Source: JBLINH01 sp047639165
Lineage (GTDB): Bacteria; Patescibacteriota; Minisyncoccia; Phycocordibacterales; JAACPR01
Reading direction: 5' to 3'
NCBI GenBank assembly: GCA_047639165.1
Contig: JBLINH010000006.1
Span: forward strand, 1-41,821
Length of the DNA stretch: 41,821 nt
Positions within the stretch are counted from its first letter, which is position 1, and each line of letters starts with the position of its first letter. A program made the position numbers and the translations under genes. The notes below the pieces were generated by a model. The model made no database searches and was not told the DNA's origin. It saw only the letters and a program-made list of their open reading frames with translations. Of the stretch, positions 22,643 to 30,241 are shown piece by piece.

Positions 22643-23098
22643 ATGAATACAACATTCACTCCAGTTAATATAGAGACACGTAAAAACCTTGATTTGAGAT
22701 CAGGTGACACTGTTCGTGTGTGGCAAAAGATCCAAGATAAAGGGAAGACTCGTCTTCAAGCCTTTGAAGGAATGGTTTTAGCTCGAAAGCATGGTACTGA
22801 GCCAGGAGCTACTTTTACAGTGCGAAGAAACACTAAAGGATATGGTGTAGAGAAGATTTTCCCTCTATTCTCACCAATGATCGATAAGATAGAGATCATA
22901 AAGAGATCTAAGGTAAGACGAAGTAAACTATACTTTGTAAGACGAAAAGCTCTGAAAGAGATTAGGAAACGACTGAAGATGATGTTTGTCGACATTAAGA
23001 CTGAAGATGATAAACCAGAAGAGGTTCCAGTTGTAGCCGAAGATGTAACAGAAGAGAAGATTGAAGAGTCTAAAGAAGAAGAAAAGAAGGAAGAATAA
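22643..23098 (+). CDS. rplS: 50S ribosomal protein L19 with acidic tail
   Basis: L19 lies at the 30S-50S interface. The core is clear: DLRSGDTVRVWQKI, RLQAFEGMVLARKHG, ATFTVRRNTKGYGVEKIFPL and VRRSKLYFVR. The start at ATG 22643 is chosen because an upstream GTG at 22616 lies inside the promoter. The 151 aa exceed the usual 115 because of a Glu/Lys-rich C-terminal extension of about 35 residues. Confidence 0.95.
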   Translation: MNTTFTPVNIETRKNLDLRSGDTVRVWQKIQDKGKTRLQAFEGMVLARKHGTEPGATFTVRRNTKGYGVEKIFPLFSPMIDKIEIIKRSKVRRSKLYFVRRKALKEIRKRLKMMFVDIKTEDDKPEEVPVVAEDVTEEKIEESKEEEKKEE

Positions 23099-23124
23099 AA
23101 ACACTACTTAAAGTAGTGTTTTTT
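23097..23124 (+). terminator. rplS terminator
   Basis: AACACTAC pairs with GTAGTGTT, flanked by an A-run and a T7 run. Confidence 0.88.
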
Positions 23125-23133
23125 TGTTAGAGT
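23125..23133 (+). promoter_or_regulatory. Extended -10 of the exchanger gene
   Basis: TGtTAGAGT (hexamer 23128-23133), 7 nt before the ATG at 23141. It begins at the end of the rplS terminator T-run. Confidence 0.5.
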
Positions 23134-23140
23134 ATAGAAC

Positions 23141-24073
23141 ATGATTACATTATGGATAGTTGTTTTTGTAGTTTCTCTACTTCTTTTAGTAAAAAGTGCC
23201 GACTGGCTACTGGAAAGCTCTGAAAGAATAGGGCTTAGTGTTGGTATATCCCCATTTGTTATGGGTGTTACTGTTATTGCTTTTGGAACTTCTTTCCCAG
23301 AGCTGATATCATCTTTTGTGGCGGTGTCACAGGGTGTAACAGAAATTGTTACTGCGAATGCAGTCGGATCAAACATTGCTAATATTCTTTTAGTTGTCGG
23401 GTTGTCTGCGATAGTAGGGAAGAAGTTGGTAGTTACAAAAAACCTTATAGACCTTGACCTTCCTCTTATTGCCCTTGGTACAACTATATTTGCTTTTCTA
23501 GCCTGGGATGGACAAGTGACCCTCTTAGAATCAGTTGTCCTCCTTGTTACGTATTTGGTGTATTTGGGATTCACTATTTTATATAAAGATGAACACGTTG
23601 AAAAACCTGTTAAAGATAGACCTAAAATTTCAACCAAGGATATTGTGATACTATTTATTGGAATTATAGGATTAGGAGTAGGAGCTAAATATCTAATTGA
23701 TGCTGTTATCATGCTATCAAAAATGTTTGATATCGCACCGGGTATTATTTCAGTTACAGCTGTAGCTTTTGGTACATCACTCCCAGAGCTATTAGTATCT
23801 GGAAAAGCAGCTATGCAAGGTAAGTCAGAAGTAGCACTTGGAAATATATTCGGTTCAAATATATTTAATCTACTTGTTGTTGTGGGTCTTCCTGGTTTGT
23901 TTGCAACACTTAATTTTGATGCAAAGACTCTTTCAATTGCTATGCCAATGTTAATTATTTCAACAGTGTTGTTTATAATTTCAGGGATTTCAAGAAAGAT
24001 CCATATTCAAGAAGGGGTTTTGTATGTAATCCTGTATCTACTGTTTATAGCTAAGTTGTTTGAGATACTTTAG
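23141..24073 (+). CDS. Na+/Ca2+ exchanger-family (CaCA) antiporter
   Basis: 310 aa with about ten helices in two inverted halves. Each half carries the alpha-repeat: VIAFGTSFPELISS plus AVGSNIANILLVVG, and AVAFGTSLPELLVS plus IFGSNIFNLLVVVG. The Glu of each TSxPEL and the Asn of each GSNI are the ion ligands. This is the YrbG-like bacterial subfamily, expected to exchange Ca2+ for Na+ or H+. Confidence 0.92.
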   Translation: MITLWIVVFVVSLLLLVKSADWLLESSERIGLSVGISPFVMGVTVIAFGTSFPELISSFVAVSQGVTEIVTANAVGSNIANILLVVGLSAIVGKKLVVTKNLIDLDLPLIALGTTIFAFLAWDGQVTLLESVVLLVTYLVYLGFTILYKDEHVEKPVKDRPKISTKDIVILFIGIIGLGVGAKYLIDAVIMLSKMFDIAPGIISVTAVAFGTSLPELLVSGKAAMQGKSEVALGNIFGSNIFNLLVVVGLPGLFATLNFDAKTLSIAMPMLIISTVLFIISGISRKIHIQEGVLYVILYLLFIAKLFEIL

Positions 24074-24118
24074 AAATTTTTTATCAAAATTTTATATAAT
24101 ATTTTATAAAATATATAA

Positions 24119-24586
24119 ATGATCAAAATAAACTGTAAAATATGCAGTAATTTTTTCTATGTAAAACCTTCTCACTTAAAAATGGGGAGTGGTAAATACT
24201 GTTCAAGGAGGTGCCACTATCTTGGTAAAAGAAAAGGAGAGTACGTGGGGTGTCATGTTTGTAAGCAGATAGTGTATGTGAATAAAACACGATTTGGAAG
24301 ATCAAAAAGTAATAAATATTTTTGCAATAAAACATGTCAGACTTTATGGAGAAATTCATACTTTAAAGGAAGTAAGCACCCTAACTGGACTGGTGGTATG
24401 AGTACCTATAGGAATATACTGAAAAGGTCTGACAAGGAAAAAATCTGTACCGCATGTGGCAATAAGGATGTAAGAGTTTTAGCAGCACATCATTTAGATA
24501 AAAACAGAAAAAATAATACCATTGATAACCTCGCTTGGCTGTGCCATAATTGCCACCATCTCATTCATCACTATAAAGATGAATAG
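24119..24586 (+). CDS. HNH endonuclease-like protein with extra zinc ribbons
   Basis: 155 aa. Two N-terminal Cys4 ribbons (CKICS ... CSRRC, about 5-29; CHVCK ... CNKTC, about 43-71) precede an HNH module. The module has CTACG, AAHHLDKNR with the metal and catalytic His pair, IDNLAWLC and CHNCHHLIHH. Such stand-alone HNH proteins can be homing nucleases, restriction enzymes or phage-derived. It lies just upstream of tRNA-His, a common mobile-element neighbourhood, but no intron or partner is visible. Confidence 0.8.
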   Translation: MIKINCKICSNFFYVKPSHLKMGSGKYCSRRCHYLGKRKGEYVGCHVCKQIVYVNKTRFGRSKSNKYFCNKTCQTLWRNSYFKGSKHPNWTGGMSTYRNILKRSDKEKICTACGNKDVRVLAAHHLDKNRKNNTIDNLAWLCHNCHHLIHHYKDE

Positions 24587-24597
24587 AGCAAGTATAT

Positions 24598-24669
24598 GGC
24601 GCCTATAGCTTAATGGTAAAGCTCCGCTTTGTGGAAGCGGCGATGAGGGTTCAATTCCCTCTAGGCGCC
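24598..24669 (+). tRNA. tRNA-His (GUG) with encoded G-1
   Basis: Stem GCGCCTA/TAGGCGC. G at 24598 serves as the extra G-1 opposite discriminator C at 24669, the identity signal for HisRS. Anticodon GTG at 24631-24633, T-loop TTCAATT. CCA is not encoded. Confidence 0.95.
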
Positions 24670-24676
24670 CAATTTA

Positions 24677-24709
24677 TTGACATTATCTCTAATAAGAGTA
24701 ATCTCTTAT
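24677..24709 (+). promoter_or_regulatory. Promoter with palindromic operator, NADAR gene
   Basis: -35 TTGACA (24677-24682), 16 bp spacer, -10 TAATCT (24699-24704). A perfect inverted repeat ATAAGAG-TAAT-CTCTTAT (24692-24709) covers the -10 box, the position expected for a repressor. Confidence 0.6.
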
Positions 24710-24728
24710 GTAGAAAGGAATTAATATT

Positions 24729-25220
24729 TTGAAGAAAATAACAATAGTTAAACTAAGAGCTTCTGTAATTAGAATAATAACCAAAAAGAAGTGCAAAAAT
24801 GAAGATCTTCTGTTTTACGATAAAGAATGTATTCTGTCTCCGTTTTCGTGTCATCCTGTACATTATCTCGATACAAATTCACCAACTGCTGAGCATGCCT
24901 ACCAAGCTGCTAAGTTTACACATCTCGTTTATGTTCCATGGGAAATAAATAGAGCAAAAACTCCAGAGCTGGCTAAAGAAATAGCTAAACGATATAAAAA
25001 ATCTAGAAGGAGAGACTGGGATAAGGTTAAGCTCTCTGTAATGCAACAAGTTCAAACAGCAAAAGTTGAACAAAATGTTGAAGTTAAAAGGTTTCTCAAA
25101 AAGACCAAGAAGAGGAAGTTGGTAGAGAATTCACCAACAGACTATTTCTGGGGATGTGGTTTAGACAGAACCGGAGAAAATCATTTAGGAAAGATTCTGA
25201 TGAATATAAGAGACAGATAA
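24729..25220 (+). CDS. NADAR-family (YbiA-like) protein
   Basis: NADAR domains act on N-glycosidic bonds in ADP-ribose-related chemistry; some reverse guanine ADP-ribosylation of DNA, others hydrolyse riboflavin intermediates. Seen: SPFSCHPV, PTAEHAYQAAKF, AKEIAKRYKKSRRRDW, LVENSPTDYFWGCGLDRTG and HLGKILMNIRDR, matching the family throughout. The start is TTG at 24729 with AAAGGA upstream; no ATG lies before the conserved core. The N-terminal 20 residues are unusually basic. 163 aa. Confidence 0.85.
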   Translation: MKKITIVKLRASVIRIITKKKCKNEDLLFYDKECILSPFSCHPVHYLDTNSPTAEHAYQAAKFTHLVYVPWEINRAKTPELAKEIAKRYKKSRRRDWDKVKLSVMQQVQTAKVEQNVEVKRFLKKTKKRKLVENSPTDYFWGCGLDRTGENHLGKILMNIRDR

Positions 25221-25229
25221 TAGAAGGAA

Positions 25230-25263
25230 AAAGGTGGTATGACTTATAGTTGTACCACCTTTT
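25230..25263 (+). terminator. NADAR gene terminator
   Basis: AAAGGTGGTA pairs with TACCACCTTT across a 13-nt loop, ending in T4. Confidence 0.75.
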
Positions 25264-25307
25264 CTTATGTATAATTATATTACACTTATTTTTAATTAAA
25301 AAATATT

Positions 25308-25694
25308 ATGGAATTATCAATATTTCTTGCAAAGCTTTTAGGTACATACATGATCATCAAGGGAATCGCTCTTATTGTTCGAAAGAAAGAGATGAAAGGA
25401 TTCATCGCTGATTTTGTTAGTAACAAAACAGTTGCAATGTTTGCTAGTGCTTTCGCACTCATCATAGGACTAGCTATCGTGATTGGTCACAATGTCTGGA
25501 CTTCTGACTGGAGAGTGTTGATCACAATTATTGGGTGGATTGTCTTGATAGAAGGTCTATTAATGTTTGTATTGCCTCACAAGAAGGGAATGGAATGGGT
25601 CAGTAATTTTACAAAGCCTGCCTGGTATAACCTAGGTATAATGATTAACTTATTCCTCGGAATATATCTGGCTTTGATTGGATACGGATTGTAA
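25308..25694 (+). CDS. Four-helix membrane protein
   Basis: 128 aa with four hydrophobic segments (AKLLGTYMIIKGIALIV, MFASAFALIIGLAIVIG, ITIIGWIVLIEGLLMFVL, NLGIMINLFLGIYLALIG). Conserved-looking loops contain RKKEMKGF and HKKGMEW. This is a common short CPR membrane protein shape; function unknown. TATAAT about 30 nt upstream may be its -10. Confidence 0.75.
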   Translation: MELSIFLAKLLGTYMIIKGIALIVRKKEMKGFIADFVSNKTVAMFASAFALIIGLAIVIGHNVWTSDWRVLITIIGWIVLIEGLLMFVLPHKKGMEWVSNFTKPAWYNLGIMINLFLGIYLALIGYGL

Positions 25695-25731
25695 AAGAAA
25701 AAACCGGCTGACAGCCGGTTTTTTCTTTTAC
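25691..25731. terminator. Bidirectional terminator with 19-bp perfect stem
   Basis: The stem runs 25691-25709 with 25713-25731 (core AACCGGCT/AGCCGGTT, loop GAC). T-runs occur on both strands, so it serves the membrane-protein gene and rpmJ, whose stop lies inside it. Confidence 0.92.
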
Positions 25732-25859
25732 TTAGCTTTAGAGTGCCCTTGTCGAGCCTTTCTTCTAGGGTTCTGCTTATTAATACGATAAAGACGTCCT
25801 TTTCTTCGGACTAGTTTGTCTCCAGGCTTCTCGGCCTTTATTGATGATTTAACTTTCAT
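25728..25859 (-). CDS. rpmJ: 50S ribosomal protein L36, Cys-less form
   Basis: 43 aa: MKVKSSIKAEKPGDKLVRRK, then GRLYRINKQNPRRKARQGHS. This matches L36 (MKV-x-SS-K ... VRRKGR-x-Y-x-INK-x-NPR-x-KARQG). The zinc-binding Cys/His set of the canonical form is absent, so this is a C-minus paralog type. On the minus strand TGgTAATAA lies about 9 nt before the ATG. It is divergent from nrdA. Confidence 0.9.
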   Translation of the reverse strand: MKVKSSIKAEKPGDKLVRRKGRLYRINKQNPRRKARQGHSKAK

Positions 25860-25986
25860 ATCGCACCATTATTACCAGAAATGGTAAATATTGCAAGATC
25901 TATTTATACAATTTTTCAAAACGGCTAAATTCCTTGCTGAATTATGCTGTTTTTTTGACATCATTAAATGGCTGTTTTGGATTGGA

Positions 25987-26012
25987 TTATCCACACCTAA
26001 AGGTGTGGATAA
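25987..26012. promoter_or_regulatory. Paired inverted DnaA boxes upstream of nrdA
   Basis: TTATCCACA (25987-25995) and TGTGGATAA (26004-26012) are two perfect consensus DnaA boxes in inverted orientation. They form an 11-bp-arm palindrome with loop TAAA. They end 5 bp before the -10 box and occupy the -35 region. Confidence 0.8.
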
Positions 26013-26017
26013 AGGGG

Positions 26018-26023
26018 TATAAT
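26018..26023 (+). promoter_or_regulatory. -10 box of nrdA
   Basis: Consensus TATAAT without a recognisable -35. The predicted start near 26030 gives a leader of about 80 nt. Confidence 0.65.
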
Positions 26024-26033
26024 ATCTTTACTA

Positions 26034-26081
26034 ATGAAGAAGAGATAAACATTCGTCCACAAGGGACGATTTTTTGTCCCT
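26034..26081 (+). promoter_or_regulatory. nrdA leader: mini-ORF and mutually exclusive hairpins
   Basis: A four-codon ORF (Met-Lys-Lys-Arg, stop at 26046-26048) is followed by hairpin A (CGTCC 26054-26058, GGACG 26064-26068) with an immediate T6 run, a terminator shape. Hairpin B (AGGGAC 26062-26067, GTCCCT 26076-26081) shares bases with A and absorbs the T-run. The geometry resembles an attenuator. Confidence 0.45.
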
Positions 26082-26109
26082 ACAGATTACAATTAACTGA
26101 AATTGCGAT

Positions 26110-28686
26110 ATGACACCAATGGATATTACTATCACAACACGTGATGGAAGACGCGAACAATTTGATGCTGATAGAATAAACAGATCAATTGAACGAGCTT
26201 GTGTAGGATTAGAGGATGCAATTTCAATGGTCACAAAGATCGCCACTGAAAGTCATTTAACTCTGTACGATGGTGTAACAGAGAAAGAGTTAGATGAGGC
26301 TACAATAAGTGCTGCCCTTCAAAATGTCCAACTAGATACAGATTACGATATTGTCGCAAAAAGACTTCTCCTGAAGACTGTATACAAACAAGTTCTAGGA
26401 AACTACGATTCAAACAATAGTGATGCACCAGGGGAACTACACAAAAATAAGTTTGTGGATTATATAAAGACGCAGGTAGAAGAAAATGTTTTAGATAGGA
26501 GAATGATCAATAAATACGATTTAGATACTCTTGCTAATACTCTTGATGTTTCAAGAGATCACCTATTTAATTACGCAGGACTTTCAGGACTAATTAATAG
26601 ATACACTGTTAAGGGAGAAGGACAAGTTGTTGTTGAGACACCACAATTCTTTTTCATGAGAGTTGCTATGGGTATGTCATACAACGAAGAGAACCCAACA
26701 GAACAAGCTATTAAGTTCTACAACAAAATGTCTAAGCTTGAATATATTGCGGGAGGTTCTACAAACATTGGAGCGGGAACAACAAGACCAGCACTTTCAA
26801 ACTGTTTCCTTCTTGAGATTCAAGATGACATTGAGAGTATTGCTAAAACAGTTTCAGACGTAATTAAGATTTCAAAAGCTACTGGAGGAATTGGAGCTTC
26901 AATCACAAAGCTTCGAGCTAGTGGATCATCACTTTCATCAAACAACACTCAATCATCAGGTCCTACACCTTTTGCCAAGATCATTGATACAGCTATTAGA
27001 GCTATTCAAAGAGGAGGGAAGAAGAAGGGGGCACTTTGTTTCTATATGGAGAATTGGCATCTTGATTTTCCAGATTTCATTGAATGGAAAATGAGTAACG
27101 GGGATGATTATCTTAGAATGAGAACAGCGAACACCGCTGCATACATGTCAGATGAATTCATGAAGAGAGTTCAAGACGGAGGAGATTGGTATATGTTTGA
27201 TCCAAAAGAAACACCAGATCTTAATGAACTATATGGTGCAGCATTTTCAAGGAGATACTGTGAGTATGTAGAGAAAGCTAAGTCAGGAGGTATGAAGGTG
27301 TATAAGAAAGTTCCAGCACAAGAACAATTCAGACAAATGCTAGTTCAACTTCAAGGAACTTCACACCCATGGTTAACTTGGAAGGATCCGATAAATCTAC
27401 GAGCTCTGAACAACAACACTGGAACAATCCACATGTCTAATCTTTGTACAGAGATTTGTTTACCACAGGACAAGGATAATATTGCAGTTTGTAACCTAGC
27501 ATCATTAAACCTTTCAAAGCATATCAACAACAGAGAAATTGATTGGCAACTTCTTGAACAGACTACAAGAATTATGATCAGACACCTTGATAATCTGATC
27601 GACATCAATGAACTTCCAATTGAAGAAGCTATAAAGAGTGATAGGGAGAACAGAGCAGTTGGACTTGGAGTTATGGGATATGCCGATTCAGTAGAGAAGA
27701 TGGGATTCTCATATGATTCACAAGCGTCGTATAACTTTGCAGACAAGGTATTTGAATTTATTTCATATATGGCAATCGACGAGAGTGCTAACCTTGCAAG
27801 AGAAAGAGGAAGCTATACTCACTTTGAAGGATCAGAATGGTCAAAAGGAAAAGTACCATTTGATACAATCGAGAAACTAGAAAGAGAAAGAGGTAGAGAG
27901 TTAACTGTCGATAAGGAAAGTCACCACAAAGGACTTAACTGGGATACTCTTCGAGCTAAAGTGAAGGGAGGTATACGAAACGCTACTCTTATGGCAACAG
28001 CCCCAACTGCAAACATTGGTTTGGTTGCAGCAACTACTCCAGGAATTGATGCTAGATTTGCTCAAGTATTTTCACGAAACAAAATCTCAGGAAAGTATTT
28101 AGATATAAATACTAACCTGGTTAAAGATCTAAAGAATCTTGCAATCTGGGAAGACGTTAGAGGACAGATCGTAGAGAACCAAGGAGACATTAGTAGTATC
28201 GAACAAATTCCACAGAACATTAGAGATATATATAAAACATCATTCACAACTGATCCATACGCATACATTGAAGTAGCAGCTCGAGCTCAGAAATGGGTAG
28301 ATCAAGCTCTTTCAAGAAATATGTATCTTGAGACTAGAGATACTGATGAGATCATGAAGATTTATCAAACAGCTTGGGACAAGGGAGTAAAGACAACATA
28401 CTACCTACATATGAAACCAAGACATACAGCAGAGCAAAGTACTACGAAGGTAAACAAAGCTACTGCTATTGGGAAAGTAGGATTTGGAGCTTTGAAAGCC
28501 AAAGCACCTGCACCCGTAGTACAAGTACCTGATCCTGTTGTAGAACCTCCATCACCAATATCAGTTCCACAGCAAAGTCCCGTGGTCCCACAAGAGAAGG
28601 TGCCAGTAGCTAAAGCACCTAACGTAGTAAATAACTACGGTCCAGAGGATCCACAAGATCGATTGGTATGTGATAGTTGTCAGTAG
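26110..28686 (+). CDS. nrdA: Ribonucleoside-diphosphate reductase, alpha (catalytic) subunit, class I
   Basis: Reduces ribonucleotides to deoxyribonucleotides with NrdB. 858 aa. An N-terminal ATP-cone (about 1-95, TTRDGRREQFDADRINRSIE) provides dATP/ATP activity control. Catalytic landmarks: ALSNCF (first redox Cys), NLCTEI (Asn, radical Cys and Glu), AVCNLASLNLS (second redox Cys), and KTTYYLHMKP with the Tyr pair of the radical path. The C-terminal CDSCQ gives the C-x2-C tail that reduces the active site. A Pro/Val-rich linker precedes that tail. Confidence 0.97.
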   Translation: MTPMDITITTRDGRREQFDADRINRSIERACVGLEDAISMVTKIATESHLTLYDGVTEKELDEATISAALQNVQLDTDYDIVAKRLLLKTVYKQVLGNYDSNNSDAPGELHKNKFVDYIKTQVEENVLDRRMINKYDLDTLANTLDVSRDHLFNYAGLSGLINRYTVKGEGQVVVETPQFFFMRVAMGMSYNEENPTEQAIKFYNKMSKLEYIAGGSTNIGAGTTRPALSNCFLLEIQDDIESIAKTVSDVIKISKATGGIGASITKLRASGSSLSSNNTQSSGPTPFAKIIDTAIRAIQRGGKKKGALCFYMENWHLDFPDFIEWKMSNGDDYLRMRTANTAAYMSDEFMKRVQDGGDWYMFDPKETPDLNELYGAAFSRRYCEYVEKAKSGGMKVYKKVPAQEQFRQMLVQLQGTSHPWLTWKDPINLRALNNNTGTIHMSNLCTEICLPQDKDNIAVCNLASLNLSKHINNREIDWQLLEQTTRIMIRHLDNLIDINELPIEEAIKSDRENRAVGLGVMGYADSVEKMGFSYDSQASYNFADKVFEFISYMAIDESANLARERGSYTHFEGSEWSKGKVPFDTIEKLERERGRELTVDKESHHKGLNWDTLRAKVKGGIRNATLMATAPTANIGLVAATTPGIDARFAQVFSRNKISGKYLDINTNLVKDLKNLAIWEDVRGQIVENQGDISSIEQIPQNIRDIYKTSFTTDPYAYIEVAARAQKWVDQALSRNMYLETRDTDEIMKIYQTAWDKGVKTTYYLHMKPRHTAEQSTTKVNKATAIGKVGFGALKAKAPAPVVQVPDPVVEPPSPISVPQQSPVVPQEKVPVAKAPNVVNNYGPEDPQDRLVCDSCQ

Positions 28687-28743
28687 GTAGGTTAAAAACA
28701 GATAAAATTGATCGGTTTTTATTACGAAACAATATTTTAAATT

Positions 28744-28752
28744 TGTGGATAA
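28744..28752 (+). promoter_or_regulatory. Consensus DnaA box upstream of nrdB
   Basis: A perfect TGTGGATAA, 20 bp before the nrdB -10 box. Confidence 0.7.
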
Positions 28753-28757
28753 GCAAC

Positions 28758-28786
28758 GGAATATGATTGTGATACAATCATATTCC
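28758..28786. promoter_or_regulatory. 29-bp perfect palindrome over the nrdB -10 box
   Basis: Arms GGAATATGATTGT (28758-28770) and ACAATCATATTCC (28774-28786) flank GAT. The extended -10 TGaTACAAT (hexamer 28773-28778) lies inside. This is a strong candidate operator. It does not match the NrdR-box consensus well. The leader after it holds a two-codon ORF (ATG-AAC-TAA, 28790-28798). Confidence 0.7.
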
Positions 28787-28809
28787 CTTATGAACTAACG
28801 GAAACCAAT

Positions 28810-29811
28810 ATGTTAATAGGAAAACCAGAAGAAAAAGATTACAACCTATATCCAAGTGAATATCCTTGGGCTCGTGAAATGTATGATCAAGCCATTGCGA
28901 ATACGTGGTTTCCTCATGAAATAGCACTAAAAGAAGACCTCCAAGACTTCGAAGAGATGACAGAGGATGAGAGACATGCTGTTAAGTTTATTATGGCTTT
29001 CTTTAATCCAGCAGAACTTATCGTGAACCGATCAGTTGCTCTTGGAATCTATCCATATATTAAATCAGCGGAGTGTCACCTATACATCGCTAAATGGATG
29101 TGGGAAGAAGCTAACCACTGTACTTCATTTGAATATGTTCTAGAAACATTCCCATTTGATAGAGATGATGTGTACTCTCAGCACATTACAACTCCTGTAA
29201 TGAAAAATAAAGAAGCTTTTGTACAAAAGTACATGGAGAGAATGACAGAAGAGAAGTTAGACATTGAAACACCAGAAGGGAAGAGAGATTTCATCCGAAA
29301 CCTAATCGCTACAAACATCGTGATGGAAGGAATATGGTTCTATAGTGGATTCATGGTGATTCTTTCTTTCAGACAAAGAAACAAACTTAGAAACTTTGGA
29401 TCAATGATCAACTGGGTACTTCGAGATGAATCACTTCACTTGAAGTTCGGTATGAATCTTGTACTAAATGTACTTGAAGAAAATGCTGATCTCGTAACAG
29501 AGGAGTTTGCTGCAGAAATTAGAGACATCATCATTGAAGGTGTTGAACTTGATACTGCATATAATACAGAGTTGTTCCCTAAGGGAATTCTTGGATTAAA
29601 TGCCGACTATGTAAATCAATATGTTAAATACGTAGCGGACAGAAGATTGGAAGAACTTGGATTTGAAGCACACTACAATGTTCAAAACCCAGCTAAGTGG
29701 ATGGCCACATCAACTGATGTGTTGGAACTTGTTAACTTCTTTGAACAACAAAACACTAACTACGAAGTTAATGCAAAGGCTCACACTGATAAGAAGGAAG
29801 AGAAGAAATAA
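28810..29811 (+). CDS. nrdB: Ribonucleotide reductase beta subunit, class Ic-like (Phe at the radical-Tyr site)
   Basis: 333 aa ferritin-fold subunit that generates the thiyl radical in NrdA. Metal ligands: E69, E100, H103, E173, E207 and H210. The residue four after H103, Tyr in class Ia, is F107 (HCTSFEY), and the first ligand is Glu instead of Asp. The set aligns at a constant offset of 20 with Chlamydia trachomatis R2 (E89, E120, H123, F127, E193, E227, H230), the Mn/Fe class Ic type. Y109 matches its Y129. The acidic/lysine C-terminal tail lacks an obvious Tyr-containing end beyond NYEV. Confidence 0.93.
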   Translation: MLIGKPEEKDYNLYPSEYPWAREMYDQAIANTWFPHEIALKEDLQDFEEMTEDERHAVKFIMAFFNPAELIVNRSVALGIYPYIKSAECHLYIAKWMWEEANHCTSFEYVLETFPFDRDDVYSQHITTPVMKNKEAFVQKYMERMTEEKLDIETPEGKRDFIRNLIATNIVMEGIWFYSGFMVILSFRQRNKLRNFGSMINWVLRDESLHLKFGMNLVLNVLEENADLVTEEFAAEIRDIIIEGVELDTAYNTELFPKGILGLNADYVNQYVKYVADRRLEELGFEAHYNVQNPAKWMATSTDVLELVNFFEQQNTNYEVNAKAHTDKKEEKK

Positions 29812-29817
29812 AAAGGA

Positions 29818-29848
29818 AAGGCTACGCTGACACAGCGTAGCCTTTTTT
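29818..29848 (+). terminator. nrdB terminator
   Basis: AAGGCTACGCTG pairs with CAGCGTAGCCTT, loop ACA, then a T-run. It overlaps the 3' end of the converging gene. Confidence 0.9.
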
Positions 29849-30142
29849 CTTGGCTTTCTCCTCTATATAGGATTTTGTTTTCTCTTGGTCTGTTGAATAA
29901 ATAGCTATCTCTTGTTGAGTTGTATTACCTCGTACAGATACAAATAGAGCACTTCCTAAGTTTTTTATTTTTACCCTAAGATTACCTTTGGGTGGTCGAA
30001 GTCCTGATTTTATAAAACCAGGAGATATCTTTGTTACAAACTCGCATTTGTTAGCGATGTTACATATATCCCCAGCGGAAGGTGTGACAGTTGTATGGTT
30101 ACCACTATATTTTCCACCTGATCTTGTATTTTTTGTAGACAT
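29822..30142 (-). CDS. DUF2103-like predicted metal-binding protein
   Basis: 106 aa. The KYSGNHTTVTPSAGDI segment with its conserved His, followed by CEFVTKISPGFIKSGL and VRGNTTQQEIAIYS, resembles the DUF2103 family (small proteins suspected to bind metal or nucleic acid). The N-terminus and the C-terminal helix (EKAKKKGYA) are basic. A TTGACA/TACTTT promoter sits upstream on the minus strand. Confidence 0.6.
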   Translation of the reverse strand: MSTKNTRSGGKYSGNHTTVTPSAGDICNIANKCEFVTKISPGFIKSGLRPPKGNLRVKIKNLGSALFVSVRGNTTQQEIAIYSTDQEKTKSYIEEKAKKKGYAVSA

Positions 30143-30154
30143 AATTCTTTGGTT

Positions 30155-30182
30155 AAAGTAACCTATGATGTTGGTAATGTCA
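30155..30182 (-). promoter_or_regulatory. Promoter of the DUF2103-like gene
   Basis: Minus strand: -35 TTGACA (30177-30182), 16 bp spacer, -10 ACTTTA/TACTTT region (30155-30160). The start is predicted only a few nt before the ATG. Confidence 0.5.
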
Positions 30183-30203
30183 AATTAGTAACCATTACAT
30201 AGA

Positions 30204-30232
30204 TTGACATATAGGGTGTTTTGGTGTGTAAT
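30204..30232 (+). promoter_or_regulatory. Promoter of the 30242 gene
   Basis: -35 TTGACA (30204-30209), 17 bp spacer, -10 TGTAAT (30227-30232), 9 nt before the ATG at 30242. Confidence 0.6.
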
Positions 30233-30241
30233 GTAAGGCAG

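Noticed and set aside
25987..26012. Chromosomal origin of replication
   Set aside because: Only two DnaA boxes and no dnaA, dnaN or AT-rich unwinding cluster beside them. Position at the nrdA promoter fits regulation better.
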